A stretch of 64,000 bases of DNA from Paramoeba atlantica (lineage: Eukaryota > Discosea): the NCBI GenBank assembly GCA_977017575.1, contig CDRNVI010000022.1, positions 1-64,000 on the forward strand, given 5' to 3'. This document shows positions 1-10,714 of the stretch, piece after piece (position 1 is the stretch's first letter; every line of letters starts with the position of its first letter). The position numbers were made by a program, and so were the translations under genes. The notes under the pieces were generated by a model that was not told the DNA's origin, searched no databases, and saw only the letters and a program-made list of their open reading frames with translations.

Positions 1-134
1 GACGTACAACTGGAATTTATACCCAGAGCGACTACGACGTTATCTCTTTGATTTGTTCATGTCCTTGTCAATCACATAAAATCGTGATTTTAGGAATGTA
101 GAATAACTTTAAATCTCACAAACTCTCATCATAC

Positions 135-626
135 ATGCCTTCGTCGCGCAAGCGCATAGCTTCAGCTCAACGAGAAGTCACACCTTCCATTGCACAAGCA
201 CAGAAATCCCCCAATTCAAGCGACAGTGGGGCACGGGAAGTTACGGAAACAGGCACCTTCAGCACTACACTGCAAGAAATTGTTAAGGCTGTCACGCGGA
301 ATCGTGAGCCTCATATTAAAGACCCTAAGAACGGTGAATTGTGCGGAGCCGTAGTTTCAGAAGTCGAAGGTTGGGTTGGTACAGTGAACAACCCCAAGGC
401 TCAAGTAGAGGAAGCCTTCCGCACGAAGTTGGAAAACGTTTTTGTGAAAGGTCGCCAAGGAACCTGTTACAAGGAAAACAGGGATGCGATGGAAGGTAGA
501 ATCGCCTTTGTCAAACGCAACGACTATTACATGTCTGTCGTGGAAGATTTTGTCGCTGATGGAAGCGGAAACCAAGACTGGCCTTCTATGCATTTAGCGG
601 ACCGGCGTCAGCTGTACAACGTCTAG
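135..626 (+). CDS. hypothetical protein, 163 aa
   Basis: A complete small reading frame that I do not recognise. The first 50 residues are rich in Ser, Ala, Arg and Gln and look disordered; the rest is mixed, with a basic stretch and a tyrosine pair near residue 130. There is no zinc knuckle, transmembrane segment or signal peptide. It lies upstream of a run of small DNA transposons, so it could be the amino end of a retroelement ORF1, whose basic, Ser-rich starts look similar elsewhere in the window, or a host pseudogene. I see no homologous copy in the window to decide this. Confidence 0.35.
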   Translation: MPSSRKRIASAQREVTPSIAQAQKSPNSSDSGAREVTETGTFSTTLQEIVKAVTRNREPHIKDPKNGELCGAVVSEVEGWVGTVNNPKAQVEEAFRTKLENVFVKGRQGTCYKENRDAMEGRIAFVKRNDYYMSVVEDFVADGSGNQDWPSMHLADRRQLYNV

Positions 627-1212
627 GTGGAGCTGGCCGTGATCGTTCAGCTCCATGCTCCCTAAAGGTTCCCCATACCAATGTCCCGACTCTATGATTT
701 TTGCTGTGGTGACGTCTTCTGCCGCCCGTGCAGCTTATGTAGGAAAGGAGTCGTTTAAGAAAAGTGCCCCGTCGCCCTTGGGAGAACGTATTTTGTCAAA
801 AAAATTAAACGAAAAACTTGATTCAGTGGAAGAGGTGTCCACTCGTGAACACCCAAACTTCTTCTGAATACAAAGTTACGAAGTTCTGTCCCACGGTGTC
901 ACGGCCCTTCGTGGAACCATTTCGCATGCCCCGTCTCAAGCACTTCGATACCTAAAAGCGAGAACAAAGATGCCTTGGGCAGATAGGATCAGTGGAAAAC
1001 TTGTTTCAGAAATAGTAAAAGGGGTTCTCATTATTATGTTCTATGCGTGAGGCTTACAGTCTGTTAAAATTTACAGAAAGAGCAAGAATTACAGAGCAAG
1101 AATTACATTGTAAGCTTACGAGGTTCCTGCAAGAGGAAACGTTGGATAGCCTACTTACAGTTTTGTATTTTTTTTATTCCGTGTGTGCGCTTTAACATCT
1201 GGATATTATATA
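627..1212. other. no recognisable gene
   Basis: This stretch of about 590 bases holds only a 70-codon open frame at 655-867 that resembles nothing I know. No RNA gene, repeat or terminal inverted repeat is visible before the TA-flanked element that starts at 1213. Confidence 0.4.
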
Positions 1213-1952
1213 CAGGGGGGTGCACGAAAATATGGGGGGGCTCAAAATTCTTATAACTCGGCCAATTTTGGAAAATAATAGCGCATTCGAGAGCTCGCAC
1301 AGAGTTACGTGTCATGTGATATTACGTTTTACGTAGTTTCCAGGTATATGCATTTTCCTGAATACCGCAAAAAGGGCAACTGCAAAGTTTTTTTTCTGGT
1401 AAAAAAAAGTTAGTATCCACAATTTCCACCTTTTTTCTCCAACACAATTTTCACACGCGTTGGAGCACTCTTTAAAGTCCTCAAAATTACATCGTATTGC
1501 TCCCCTTTTAATTTTTCAACCTCAGAAGCGATCTGCACGATTCGTTGGACAAAGCGAGTTTTTGTGCTCGTCCATATCAGAATCGATAAATTTTTAACCA
1601 AGAGTATCCTGTGAGATGCTTTAAGTTGCCCACGAGGCGAATAACAAAATGTACTCCGTTTCTGCACCTTTTTATCATTCGAATATGACCTTTTGTGGGG
1701 CATAGTACTGTATTAGGATCAAAAAAGTCGATAGATTCACAAAGAAAAGCAGTTTTTTCAAAAAACTGCAGAATTTTGCACTTTGGAAAATCACAATTTT
1801 TTTAAAATGTTAAAAAAAATTTAAAAATGCGGGAAACGCATTATCACATGACACGTATCTCTGTGAGAGCTCTCGAATGCGCTATTATTTTCCAAAATTG
1901 GGCGAGTTATAAGAATTTTGACCCCCCCCCCATATTTTCGTGCACCCCCCTG
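1213..1952. mobile_element. Tc1/mariner-like element, about 740 bp
   Basis: Terminal inverted repeats of about 110 bp begin CAGGGGGGTGCACG at 1213 and end with its complement at 1952. The element is flanked by TA on both sides (1211-1212 and 1953-1954), the signature of Tc1/mariner insertion. The inner part of each repeat contains AATAATAGCGCATTCGAGAGC, shared with the 741-bp element at 54220-54960, so the two are sister families. The interior carries only the tail of a transposase, so it is non-autonomous. Confidence 0.8.
1410..1703 (-). pseudogene. Tc1-like transposase, C-terminal remnant
   Basis: A 97-codon frame whose last 20 or so residues (LKSAPTRVKIVLEKKGG and following) match the usual end of Tc1-like transposases, where a short helix with (M/A)P.R is followed by a charged KGG motif. 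The DDE catalytic core and helix-turn-helix are absent. It lies inside the 1213-1952 element and supports assigning that element to Tc1/mariner. Confidence 0.55.
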
Positions 1953-1982
1953 TATAATATATAAACCCCTTTATAATATATA

Positions 1983-2771
1983 CAGTCCAGGTATTGGTTT
2001 CCCCCCCGCAGGCTCCAGAGCGCGCCGCAGGAGCTTTTGACCTAATTCCTTCGGCATTCGACAGATCTCGAAAAGCTAGTGCGTTTCCCACAGTTGCTTT
2101 GCCTATCACCCCCCCTAGGTCCTAAGTGGGCGTGGTGAAAGTTTACAAGTTTCAAAAAAAGAAATATTTTTGAGAGGGGGAAAAGAGAAAAAAATGTGTA
2201 TAGATTCCTATATATTAATACCTACAATGGTCTCCTTGAACGCTCCGCACAATTCGCAAGCGTTTAGGAACTGAATTCATACAAATTAAGAATTGGCGTC
2301 CATAAGGATGACGCTTAAGCATCATAAAGGCTTTCTTTAGCGCCTTCCGGAGCTGTTTTTCAGGCTCTGGTTTCAAATTTTCCTTAACAATTTGGTCAAT
2401 GCGCTCTGGGAGTGCACATCGTGACGTTTTCTGGGTAATAGGGGGTATCTTGCTTTTCGGCGAGTTGCACTGGCCTTTAGTACTGGTCTTTAGTAGATTT
2501 GACGGGAGTATCCCTCAAATTCATAGAATGAGAAACCATATTTGAATAAAAAAAACAAATTTTTGAAAAATTGGGATTTTTTAGTAAAATTGTGCTATTT
2601 TTTCGTGTTTTTTCTAAATATTTTTGACCCAGGAGGGGGTGATAGGCAAACAAACGGCGGGAAACGCTCCAGTTTTTCGAGATCTGTTGAATGCCGAAGG
2701 AATTAGGTCAAGAGCTCTTACGGTGTGTTCTGGAGCCTGGGGGGGAGAGGGGGAAACCAGTACCTGGACTG
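1983..2771. mobile_element. Tc1/mariner-like element, about 790 bp
   Basis: Inverted repeats of about 140 bp start CAGTCCAGGTA at 1983 and end with the complement at 2771, flanked by TA (1981-1982, 2772-2773). Inside each arm lies CCTAATTCCTTCGGCATTCG, also present at 5339-5358 in a related end. The element abuts the 2774-3480 element with a shared TA, so small elements have inserted side by side. Confidence 0.8.
2221..2475 (-). pseudogene. Tc1-like transposase, C-terminal remnant
   Basis: Read on the minus strand, this stretch gives an open segment with a charged helix (ERIDQIVKENLKPEPEKQL) and the ending MNSVPKRLRIVRSVQGDH, which fits the C-terminal tail of Tc1-like transposases. The segment has no start codon of its own and no DDE residues. 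It is the only coding remnant within the 1983-2771 element. Confidence 0.5.
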
Positions 2772-2939
2772 TATACTATCCCCCCCCTATTTAATAGGGC
2801 TACGTGTCACCCCCTCTTTAATAGGGCTATTTTGTCTGGAAGGCCAAAAAAGATTTCGGGGAAAGTGCAAATAAATTGTCGAATGCGCCGCGAAGCGGCG
2901 GATTTTTTCCGTATCTACCCCAACAACCAAAAGTGTAAA

Positions 2940-3310
2940 CGGGGATGCGGATTATTATTGCATTTTGGATTATTATTGCATTTCGGTTTATTATTGCACT
3001 TTCGGATTATTATTGCATTTTACACATTATTATTGCACTTTCGGATTATTATTGTATTTCGGATTATTATTGCATTTTATTTTTCGGATGGATAATTTAT
3101 TTAAAGAAGGGGCTATTCGGCATCGGGAACAAACTTCTGATTTTGTACAAGCGGTGGACACAGACGAATGTGTATCATTGAAAGCGCGATCTTGAGGTTT
3201 TTTATCATTGAAAGGGGGATCTTGATTATTTTTGCATTTCGACCACTTGCGGATTATTATTGCACTGCAATAGCTTATTGCACTACAATAGACCTATTCC
3301 AGTGCAATAA
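2940..3310. repeat. imperfect tandem repeat GGATTATTATTGCATTT
   Basis: About nine imperfect copies of a 16-17 bp unit (GGATTATTATTGCATTT and variants) form a block to 3075, with scattered copies to 3310, some inverted. The short peptide frames seen here are by-products of the repeat. Confidence 0.85.
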
Positions 3311-3366
3311 TAATCCGCACCGCGGTTTATCAAAAGGGAGTAGGACTTTGTTTCAACAATAAAAAA

Positions 3367-3385
3367 GGCGCCGCGAAGCGGCGCC
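3367..3385. repeat. perfect GC-rich palindrome
   Basis: GGCGCCGCGAAGCGGCGCC forms an 8-bp stem with a tiny loop and is followed by a T run. A related CGCCGCGAAGCGGCG occurs near 2887. It resembles an intrinsic terminator, but in this eukaryotic setting it is more likely transposon substructure. Confidence 0.5.
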
Positions 3386-3511
3386 GATTTTTTTTCTTTC
3401 TTTTTATTTTCCATGTCCCCCCCCTTTATTAGGGCCTTTTGCCCAAAATCGGAGTCCTATTAAATAGGGGGTGGATAGTATATAATATATAATATAGTTT
3501 ATAAAGGGGGA

Positions 3512-3869
3512 GTTCGTCTATTATTAACAAACTTTTTTGTTAATAATAGACGGTTTGTTAATAATAGATGAAATAATACCACCTTTTTTAATAAATTATT
3601 AAAGGTCTATTATTATAATAGATGAACTTTTCATCTATTATTAACAATAGACCTTTTCGGCTTATTTTAGGCTTGTTTCCTACCCTTGTCCCCAAGAATA
3701 ACCCCACTTTTACGAAAAAAAGCTCCATGAAAGTTAGCTTTAGCGAATTCTCCTTTAGGGAAGCTGCGAAAAATGAAGAAAATTAATTCTTGTTAATAAT
3801 AGATGAATGTTAATAATAGATGAAATAATACCATTTTTAATAATAGATGGTTGTTAATAATAGACGAAC
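3512..3869. mobile_element. foldback element, GTTCGTCTATTATTAAC ends
   Basis: The sequence begins GTTCGTCTATTATTAAC and ends with the exact complement. Further copies of GTTAATAATAGA occur internally, so the whole 358 bp can fold back on itself. G-rich and C-rich runs plus TATAATATA tracts flank it symmetrically, suggesting a larger outer inverted repeat (about 3480-3895). No coding capacity. Confidence 0.6.
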
Positions 3870-4397
3870 CCCCCCTTTAATATATAATATACATACCCCT
3901 GCCGGGTCGATGGGTAATTACCCATTAGCGGGTCTGTGCGGGTAAATTACCCGGGTCTGTGACCCAGTTACCCGCACCGACCCACACAGACCCGCATCGG
4001 CGCACTAGCCATTAAATACAAAATGATTTCCTCTCAAGTGTGCTGATTCGTAGGATTGGCACAGAATGCTCTATGTACAGAAACGGTATCTTTAGCGATG
4101 AGGAATTCCTTCCATAAGAAGAATTCCCTCTACTGATTTGCTTGTGTCGCCCATCTATTTTTTTTATATTTTTTTTGGTGTGAACCCCCTAGGCCCACCG
4201 GAAGCCTGCCCCCTAACACCGCAATGGTACCAATTTTTTTTTATTTTTTTTGGCCAGTCGAGTCTACCCTCGAGTCCTAGCAAACTAAGGTGAAACTATA
4301 AAGAATCACCACATAGAAAACATTTATACGGCAGTGTATGATACTGTGATACTATGCATAGCATTAATATTAACAATAAAATATTATGCATTAATCA
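3870..4397. repeat. GC-rich palindromic cluster and gene-free sequence
   Basis: Between about 3900 and 4005 the motif GGGTAATTACCC, GGGTCTGTG and their complements recur, giving several overlapping hairpins. The remaining bases to 4397 hold two poly-T patches beside C-rich segments and no gene that I can support. Confidence 0.5.
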
Positions 4398-5156
4398 TTA
4401 CTGCATAACAAATTCATCTTCTTCGACATCAGATACTTCAACATCGCTACCATCCTGAGAAACACCTTCGTCCGGAAGAATATAACCCAATTTGTCGCAA
4501 TTTCCACGTACGAAGATCTGGTGAGAAACGACATCAGGAGCCAGGGAAGCCTGTCTGGAACTGTACATGTACCCGATTATAGACAGCCACGAATCACATC
4601 TGTTAACTAAGGGAGGCGTCCATACGTAGTGCGTAGCCGCTTCGCAAACAGAGGGAAACATCTCACTTCCGGGACCACACCACCACTCGTACTCGTTCAG
4701 AAATACCGTCGGATCCCAACCATAATCGGAGCAGGAGACATACTTCGACCACTCGTCAGCCGAGATTTCAAAGATCGGAGTTTCAGCAGATGTTCCATCC
4801 GCATTCTTATCAAATATGTTGTTCGCTCGACCCACTGAAATGGGTTGTAATGCGCATGGACGAGCGAATTGCACGATCCACGCTGGGCGAAACCATAGAA
4901 TATCGCTCCAAAATCGCATGTTATGGTTTTTCTGCAAGCGCTTTTTGTGATAAATCAAAGATTCTTTCAGAAGTTCCGGTGCAGATTCACTCTCGCTGTG
5001 CTCGAATAAAAGTTGCAGCGTTGTTCCAACGTGCGTGGCCATTGGCTTACCAGCATTGTCCGAAAATTTACGCAAGGCGCTGTGTAGGATCTTGCATTGC
5101 TGTAGAAAATCTTCGCAACTGGCACCGATCGCCCTGAAACCAAACTGATCCAGCAA
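4398..5156 (-). pseudogene. hAT-like transposase, C-terminal dimerisation region
   Basis: A 252-codon frame. Residues 150-220 have the layout of the hAT C-terminal dimerisation domain: an aromatic pair (WW at 158-159), a short gap, FPS, an alanine-rich helix, a PP turn near 180, then LSIIG, a Ser/Arg stretch, LAPDVV and RGN. The family hallmark near ERxFSxxG is replaced here by RCDSWLSIIG, so it has diverged. The N-terminal zinc finger and most of the RNase H-like core are missing, and the acidic C-terminus (DVEEDE) is common in hATs. The frame starts at a plausible ATG, but a domesticated gene cannot be told from a remnant. Confidence 0.55.
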
Positions 5157-5159
5157 ACG

Positions 5160-5298
5160 TTTACATTTCAGTATGGTATAATATTATATATTATATAATA
5201 TATAATATAGTTTATAATATATAATATAGTTTATAATAAATTGTATATAATATAGTTTATATTGTATATATACAATGTATATACCCCTTAAAGGATAA
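5160..5298. repeat. AT-rich TATAATATA low-complexity tract
   Basis: Tandem-like TATAATATAATATAGTT units with no gene. Similar tracts flank several small transposons near 3490 and 3880. Confidence 0.7.
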
Positions 5299-5820
5299 CA
5301 GTCCCCCCCTTCATTTTTGAGTCGTGCGAGATTTTGGCCTAATTCCTTCGGCATTCGATAGATCTCGAAATTTGTCGTATGTTTGCCGAAGGAATCAGCG
5401 TAAAAAAACTCAAGAGAAAAAAATGAGATTAAAAATACTGATCAAAAATCGTCATTTTGACGAAACACCATATTTTTTCCTAAAAAATAAGTTTGTGCCC
5501 GATATTCATATTTTTAACCCATGACAAAACATTACTCTCGGCCTCGGAACCTTCACTATGGACCTATTACTTATGATATGCGTGTAAAAATTGTTGTGGA
5601 GTGCAATAAGTTACTTTCCATCAGCAAAGTGGCGAAAATTTTAAAATTTGACAAAAAAACTGTGTGAAAATAAGTGAAAAATTACGAAAATATAGATTCT
5701 GTAGAAAACATGTGTAAGAATTATTTAAAGCGTATGCATCTGGTAATAGAGAATATAGGGGATCACACAGGCTACTAAATTCACGGTTTCGACGCACTTT
5801 AGATTTTCTTTCACGAAAAA
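5299..5820 (+). mobile_element. Tc1/mariner-like element, 5' end only
   Basis: It starts CAGTCCCCCCC at 5299 and contains the same CCTAATTCCTTCGGCATTCG block as the 1983-2771 inverted repeats, so it is one end of a related element. A helix-turn-helix coding start follows at 5521. The other end is not found before the VIPER-like sequence begins near 5884, so the copy is truncated. Confidence 0.5.
5521..5667 (+). pseudogene. Tc1/mariner transposase, N-terminal HTH fragment
   Basis: A 48-residue frame with the DNA-binding start typical of Tc1/mariner transposases: ITYDMRVKIVVECNK, then SISKVAKILKFDKKTV as the turn and recognition helix. It is closed by a stop after Val48, and no second HTH or DDE domain follows in any frame. 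The similar frame at 60776-60922 is another family member. Confidence 0.55.
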
Positions 5821-6069
5821 ATTGTCAATTTTTGGAGAAAAAATTGTCAAAAACCCATGTAATATTATTTTTAATAATTTTTATATTTTATCCTCGCGAC
5901 CTCCTCCTGTTCCCCCTACCCCTGGACCGGCGCGGCGCAAGGTACGCCCTTCAGGAAGAGCACTCAGCCCCGCCCGCGAACCGCCTAGCCCTCTCCCTTC
6001 CAACCTCCCCAGTTTGCCGGCGAGCTCCCTCCCTAGCCCGTATCCATTTCCGCTGGAGGCTCCGGAGCC

Positions 6070-7060
6070 CCATATTCGACGTAGAGGAACCCTCAACCCT
6101 GACCAGGTTGAGGCTTCTCGCTCGCCGCGCCGTTACGAGGCCCTCGATCTTGACCACGTCGGGATGCCTCAGCGTTCACGCTGTGATGCGCGTGGGATCA
6201 TGACACAATCTAGCAAAGAAGAGTTCATCACGAAAGTGATTGAGCTTCTGCGCAAAGACTACGAGGTCACCGATGAAGCTCTATGGTCTCTTCCCCGGGA
6301 TGGCCTACGGCAGACGGTTATAGGGTTGGTGCACATGACGCATCCCAAGGACCCTAACTCAACTGAGTTGTTCGCCGAGTGGGATGGGGACAAGAACACT
6401 GCCTACCGTTTTCCCCATCCCGAGATCAACTACCACTCCTTGGACCTGGCCCATGTCCGGGCGCAGATGCCGGGTGGGAAACCAGTTGAGGATCTGATCC
6501 CCACGTTTGAACGCGTCCGTATTACGGACCCGAAAGGCTTCTCCCCCTACGATCCGGTTACGTGGCAACCGTGGATCGACACGGATGATTTGTTCAAGCC
6601 ACGTGAACTCATCCGTGAGCTGCGCGAAGCTCCGCAGCTTGGGGTACACTTCAACCCTCCGCCGCAGCGTGAGCGCCTGTTCAAGATGTTAACTGAATGG
6701 GTGTACGCTGCGTGCAATACGGAGGGATGGCTAGAGAAGCACAACCTCGCCGTAGCCCTTCTCATCATCGAAGAGCTTCGCAACCATTATTGGGCTGCGG
6801 CGGGCGTTGCTGTCGAACGTGTGCAACAGCGGTTGTACCGTGACGACGATCCTCAGGACCGCTACGGTCAGCTCGTTGTGGATGAGCAGCTGAGGGACGA
6901 ACCGCTACGCGTGCTCCCCGACGACGCAGCCAAGGACCTTTCTGTTTTGGCTGCCATCAGCCAGGCCACCTACGATCGAACTGCCCCCAATCGTCCCAAC
7001 AGCAGGGGGGGCAGTTCCGTACCACACGCGCACCACGCAACAGGATTTTCGCGGCGGGGT
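6070..7060 (+). CDS. gag-like region of element A
   Basis: The block starting GTLNPDQVEA is shared with the gag of element C. A small domain with a tryptophan, a V.G turn, a second tryptophan and a (Y)FPHP.I segment follows (nt about 6220-6470). Then comes a conserved helical region (FKPRELIRELREAP, GVHFNPP, ERLF, HYWAAAG, VQQRL) found in all gag copies here. By family analogy it would form the structural nucleoprotein. The preceding Pro/Arg-rich stretch (5884-6060) may be leader sequence. Part of a fossil element. Confidence 0.7.
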
Positions 7061-7109
7061 GGTGGGCGGCGCCAACCGTTATGGCGCAACACGGGCTTTC
7101 CACTAGGAA

Positions 7110-8279
7110 ATGCCCCCCACCCCAACTACTGCTCGTGCCCGTCGTCCCAGGCGACGACGGGTGGATATTCTTACCCCTGCTTCCTCTCCGTCCCTCCGCC
7201 AGCGCGAAAGACGGCCACGCGTGCGTGGCACTACTCCTCCTCCCCGCCCTCTTTCCCCGTTATGTCTGAGGCGCAGAAGCGTCTCCCTCTCGGCCCGACC
7301 TCTACCCCGGTTCCCTGTTCCCGTTTACGCCGCCGCCAAAACCGCCGCCGTCGTAACCGCCGACGCCGCACAGCCGCCAGGAAAACACCGCAAGCAGCTG
7401 CTCGAGGCCATTCTGAGGATGCCCGTCGACGATCCTCGCGCCACCCAGTTGGGCGAGGCGCTCCAGCCCATGTGGGCAACGGCCACGTGGGCCACAAGGG
7501 AGCGACTGTGGTTCCGCCTGCGCGAGTTTTGCCAGGCGAAGGGAATCACCGCGAATCCTGCAAACGCGGTGCTCTTCCTGGAGACTTTGCCTCTCGCTAC
7601 CTCGACGCGCATGGGGTACGCAGGGGCATTGAGGACTCTGTTCGAGCTCATGGGAATCGAAGGTACCCCATTGAGTCTCTACATAAAGGCCCTGCAGGCG
7701 CAGGGGGGGCTAGAACCCACGCGGCAGATGCTTCCAATCACGCCACTTCTTCTCAAGAAGCTGAGACGTCATCTCGACGTAAAGGAGAGCATGTGTTGCC
7801 TCCTGTGTTGGAAAGCCGCTGCGAGATGGACCGAGACCGCCGACCTGAGGCGGAAGCAGTTCGTGAGTGTGGCCAGTCACGAGGTAATCATTTATTGGGG
7901 CAGGGGGACCAAGACGACCCGTCTGAATCCTTACCGGCCGTACCTCTACGCGATAGTGACTGGACCGGGGACACTCGAACTGGCTCAGTTTGTGGGAAGT
8001 TTGAGACCAGGCCAGCGCCTGTGTTACACGACGGTCCGGGAGATGGACCACAGGATAAATCAACTTCTCGGTCCGGGGTATGGAACACATTCCATAAAAA
8101 GAGGTGCAATTACTTACCTATTCCACGAGATCTCCCTTGGGAATCTCAGGATGGAGGACGTCCAGAACCTCACGAAACACCTCAACGTCGAATCACTGTT
8201 GCGCTACAACGCAAGCAGTATTACAACGGCAAGGGCTCTCGGGACGCAGAGAGTCTCAGCACGTCCCCCAGTGCTGTAA
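7110..8279 (+). CDS. tyrosine recombinase of element A, unit 1
   Basis: 389 codons. After a basic, proline-rich leader (residues 1-90) comes a SAM-like N-terminal domain (to about 215) and the catalytic domain. Recognisable catalytic positions are Arg239 (KAAARWTE), Lys268 (WGRGTK), His327 (THSIKRGA), His357 (LTKHLN) and the nucleophile Tyr366 (LLRYNA). In YR retroelements this enzyme is thought to insert a circular cDNA. The frame lies wholly inside another open frame, +1 relative to it, that leads to RT. Three further near-identical copies follow downstream. Confidence 0.85.
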   Translation: MPPTPTTARARRPRRRRVDILTPASSPSLRQRERRPRVRGTTPPPRPLSPLCLRRRSVSLSARPLPRFPVPVYAAAKTAAVVTADAAQPPGKHRKQLLEAILRMPVDDPRATQLGEALQPMWATATWATRERLWFRLREFCQAKGITANPANAVLFLETLPLATSTRMGYAGALRTLFELMGIEGTPLSLYIKALQAQGGLEPTRQMLPITPLLLKKLRRHLDVKESMCCLLCWKAAARWTETADLRRKQFVSVASHEVIIYWGRGTKTTRLNPYRPYLYAIVTGPGTLELAQFVGSLRPGQRLCYTTVREMDHRINQLLGPGYGTHSIKRGAITYLFHEISLGNLRMEDVQNLTKHLNVESLLRYNASSITTARALGTQRVSARPPVL

Positions 8280-8443
8280 CCTCAAGATGTTAACTGAATG
8301 GGTGTACGCTGCGTGCAATACGGAGGGATGGCTAGAGAAGCACAACCTCGCCGTAGCCCTTCTCATCATCGAAGAGCTTCGCAACCGGCGGGGTGGTGGG
8401 CGGCGCCAACCGTTATGGCGCAACACGGGCTTTCCACTAGGAA

Positions 8444-9530
8444 ATGCCCCCCACCCCAACTACTGCTCGTGCCCGTCGTCCCAGGCGACGACGGGTGGAT
8501 ATTCTTACCCCTGCTTCCTCTCCGTCCCTCCGCCAGCGCGAAAGACGGCCACGCGTGCGTGGCACTACTCCTCCTCCCCGCCCTCTCTCCCCGTTATGTC
8601 TGAGGCGCAGAAGCGTCTCCCTCTCGGCCCGACCTCTACCTGGGTTCCCTGTTCCCGTTTACGCCGCCGCCCAAACCGCCGCCGCCCAAACCGCCCCGTC
8701 GTAACCGCCGACGCTCTACAGCCGCCAGGAAAACACCGCAAGCAGCTGCTCGAGGCCATTCTGAGGATGCCCGTCGACGATCCTCGCGCCACCCAGTTGG
8801 GCGAGGCGCTCCAGCCCATGTGGGCAACGGCCACGTGGGCCACAAGGGAGCGACTGTGGTTCCGCCTGCGCGAGTTTTGCCAGGCGAAGGGAATCACCGC
8901 GAATCCTGCAAACGCGGTGCTCTTCCTGGAGACTTTGCCTCTCGCTACCTCGACGCGCATGGGGTACGCAGGGGCATTGAGGACTCTGTTCGAGCTCATG
9001 GGAATCGAAGGTACCCCATTGAGTCTCTACATAAAGGCCCTGCAGGCGCAGGGGGGGCTAGAACCCACGCGGCAGATGCTTCCAATCACGCCACTTCTTC
9101 TCAAGAAGCTGAGACGTCATCTCGACGTAAAGGAGAGCATGTGTTGCCTCCTGTGTTGGAAAGCCGCTGCGAGATGGACCGAGACCGCCGACCTGAGGCG
9201 GAAGCAGTTCGTGAGTGTGGCCAGTCACGAGGTAATCATTTATTGGGGCAGGGGGACCAAGACGACCCGTCTGAATCCTTACCGGCCGTACCTCTACGCG
9301 ATAGTGACTGGACCGGGGACACCCGAACTGGCTCAGTTTGTGGGAAGTTTGAGACCAGGCCAGCGCCTGTGTTACACGACGGTCCGGGAGATCGACCACA
9401 GGATAAATCAACTTCTCGGTCCGGGGTATGGAACACATTCCATAAAAAGAGGTGCAATTACTTACCTATTCCACGAGATCTCCCTTGGGAATCTCAGGAT
9501 GGAGGACGTCCAGAACCTCACGAAACACCT
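8444..9530 (+). pseudogene. YR of element A, unit 2 (split by element B)
   Basis: A second copy of the recombinase, nearly identical to unit 1, carrying the catalytic Arg, Lys and His boxes. It ends at LTKHL where element B inserted; its last codons lie at 15311-15406 beyond the insertion. Part of the tandem array of element A. Confidence 0.8.
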
Positions 9531-9846
9531 CTATAAGTTTACGATTTGAAATTCAGGAGGGCAAACATTATGCTTCATACTGTTGTAGTTTTGGGCTTAG
9601 GAATATTATTCGAATTATATCACCGTTTTTTCTAATCATGAACAATTTGACATATACACAAATATTTGACTATTTTAGAGACGATTTTCATCCGAACGTT
9701 ACCACTAGTTTTTGTTTTTCATGTCGCACCAGTTGTTTGGCACTCCTGGTGCCTCTGAAGGGATTGAGTCACGGATCGAACAAGTTCTAAGTACGGACCA
9801 AGTTTGTTGAACGAATTTGTTGCGGGACGGAAATGGAGTTGATCCC

Positions 9847-10700
9847 ATGACTGAGAATGAAAAACAACAGTTCTCCAAGAAAGTTAGGACTTTGCTGGAG
9901 AAGGGATTTAAGGTGCAAATACAGGCAACATGGGCCGAGCGCGGTGAAGATGTGAATCAAACTGTTGTGGGTAAAGTATACCGTAAGAAGGCGAAAAACA
10001 GTGATGAGTTTGATATTTGGGCCCTGTGGGAGGATGATCCTGACAATGAGTATGAGTTCCCCCATCCGCTGATTGACTATTTCGCACTTTCTATCGTTAA
10101 AGTTTACAAGGCGATGCCAGGTGGACAGCCGCGTGATGAGCAGCTAGCTTCGCTGGAAGGAATGCAAGTTCGTGACCCATCTAAGTTTTCTTCATTTGTT
10201 CCTTTGACGTGGGCGGCTTGGATCGACTCTCTGGATGAATTTAAGCCGCGAGAGCTTGTTCGTGAGCTGCGTGAAACTCCGGAGCTGGGAGTTCGCTTCA
10301 ATCCTCCGGCACATCGTGAGCGCTTGTTTGCCATATTGGTAAAGTGGATTTATGCAGCTAGAGTGATGGAAGGATGGAAAGATGAGTAATTCATTTGTAT
10401 CGCGGAAATGCTCATCGAAGAGCTTCGAAATCATTATTGGGCAGCAGCGGGAGCTCCTGTCGAACGTGTTCAGCAGCGCCTTCACAAGGATGATGATCCT
10501 CAGGATCGTTACGGACAAATCATGACAGAGGAACAGCTGCGTGTGAATCGCCTACTACGGGTTGTGAAAGGAGCACGTGTATGCTACAATTGTCGCCAAA
10601 CTGGTCACGTTCGCGCTCAATGTCCTCGTTTGCAAAGCGGGGCACCACAACCGGTTTTTCGTGGGGGGGGTGGCGAGCGGCGCCCAGACGGGCGTACGAC
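9847..10700 (+). CDS. gag-like region of element B
   Basis: It starts MTENEKQQFSKKVRTLLEKG and contains the small W...VVG...W...FPHPLIDY domain, then the shared helical region (FKPRELVRELRETPELG, FNPP, HYWAAAG, VQQRL). A CCHC zinc knuckle, CYNCRQTGHVRAQC, lies at about 10576-10620, followed by a Gly/Arg-rich tail. The presumed role is RNA packaging. It belongs to a fossil element; the stretch between the knuckle and RT stays open in the RT frame. Confidence 0.75.
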
Positions 10701-10714
10701 GCACACAATAGGAT

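Larger units (their letters stand above)
2774..3480. mobile_element. TA-flanked small inverted-repeat element
   Basis: Inverted repeats of about 30 bp, CTATCC with a run of C then TATTTAATAGGG, lie at 2774-2801 and 3453-3480, next to TA dinucleotides. No transposase is visible. The interior is filled by 16-17 bp tandem repeats and two GC-rich hairpins. It is best read as a MITE that has captured a minisatellite; its superfamily is unproven. Confidence 0.55.

Noticed and set aside
2940-3310. Possible CRISPR array
   Set aside because: Repeats are contiguous 16-17 bp units without unique spacers, and the genome is eukaryotic.
4398-5156. Plus-strand frames 4629-4838 and 4790-5137 as genes
   Set aside because: They are antisense to the hAT-like frame and show no domain.
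5822-6069. Coding start of element A gag at 5822
   Set aside because: The first 20 or so codons are AT-rich non-coding-like sequence; similarity to the other gag genes begins only near 6070.
7710-8090. Antisense frames of 126 and 108 codons repeated in each array unit
   Set aside because: They lie opposite the YR gene, recur because the unit is repeated, and have no domain or start context; they are shadows of GC-rich coding sequence.
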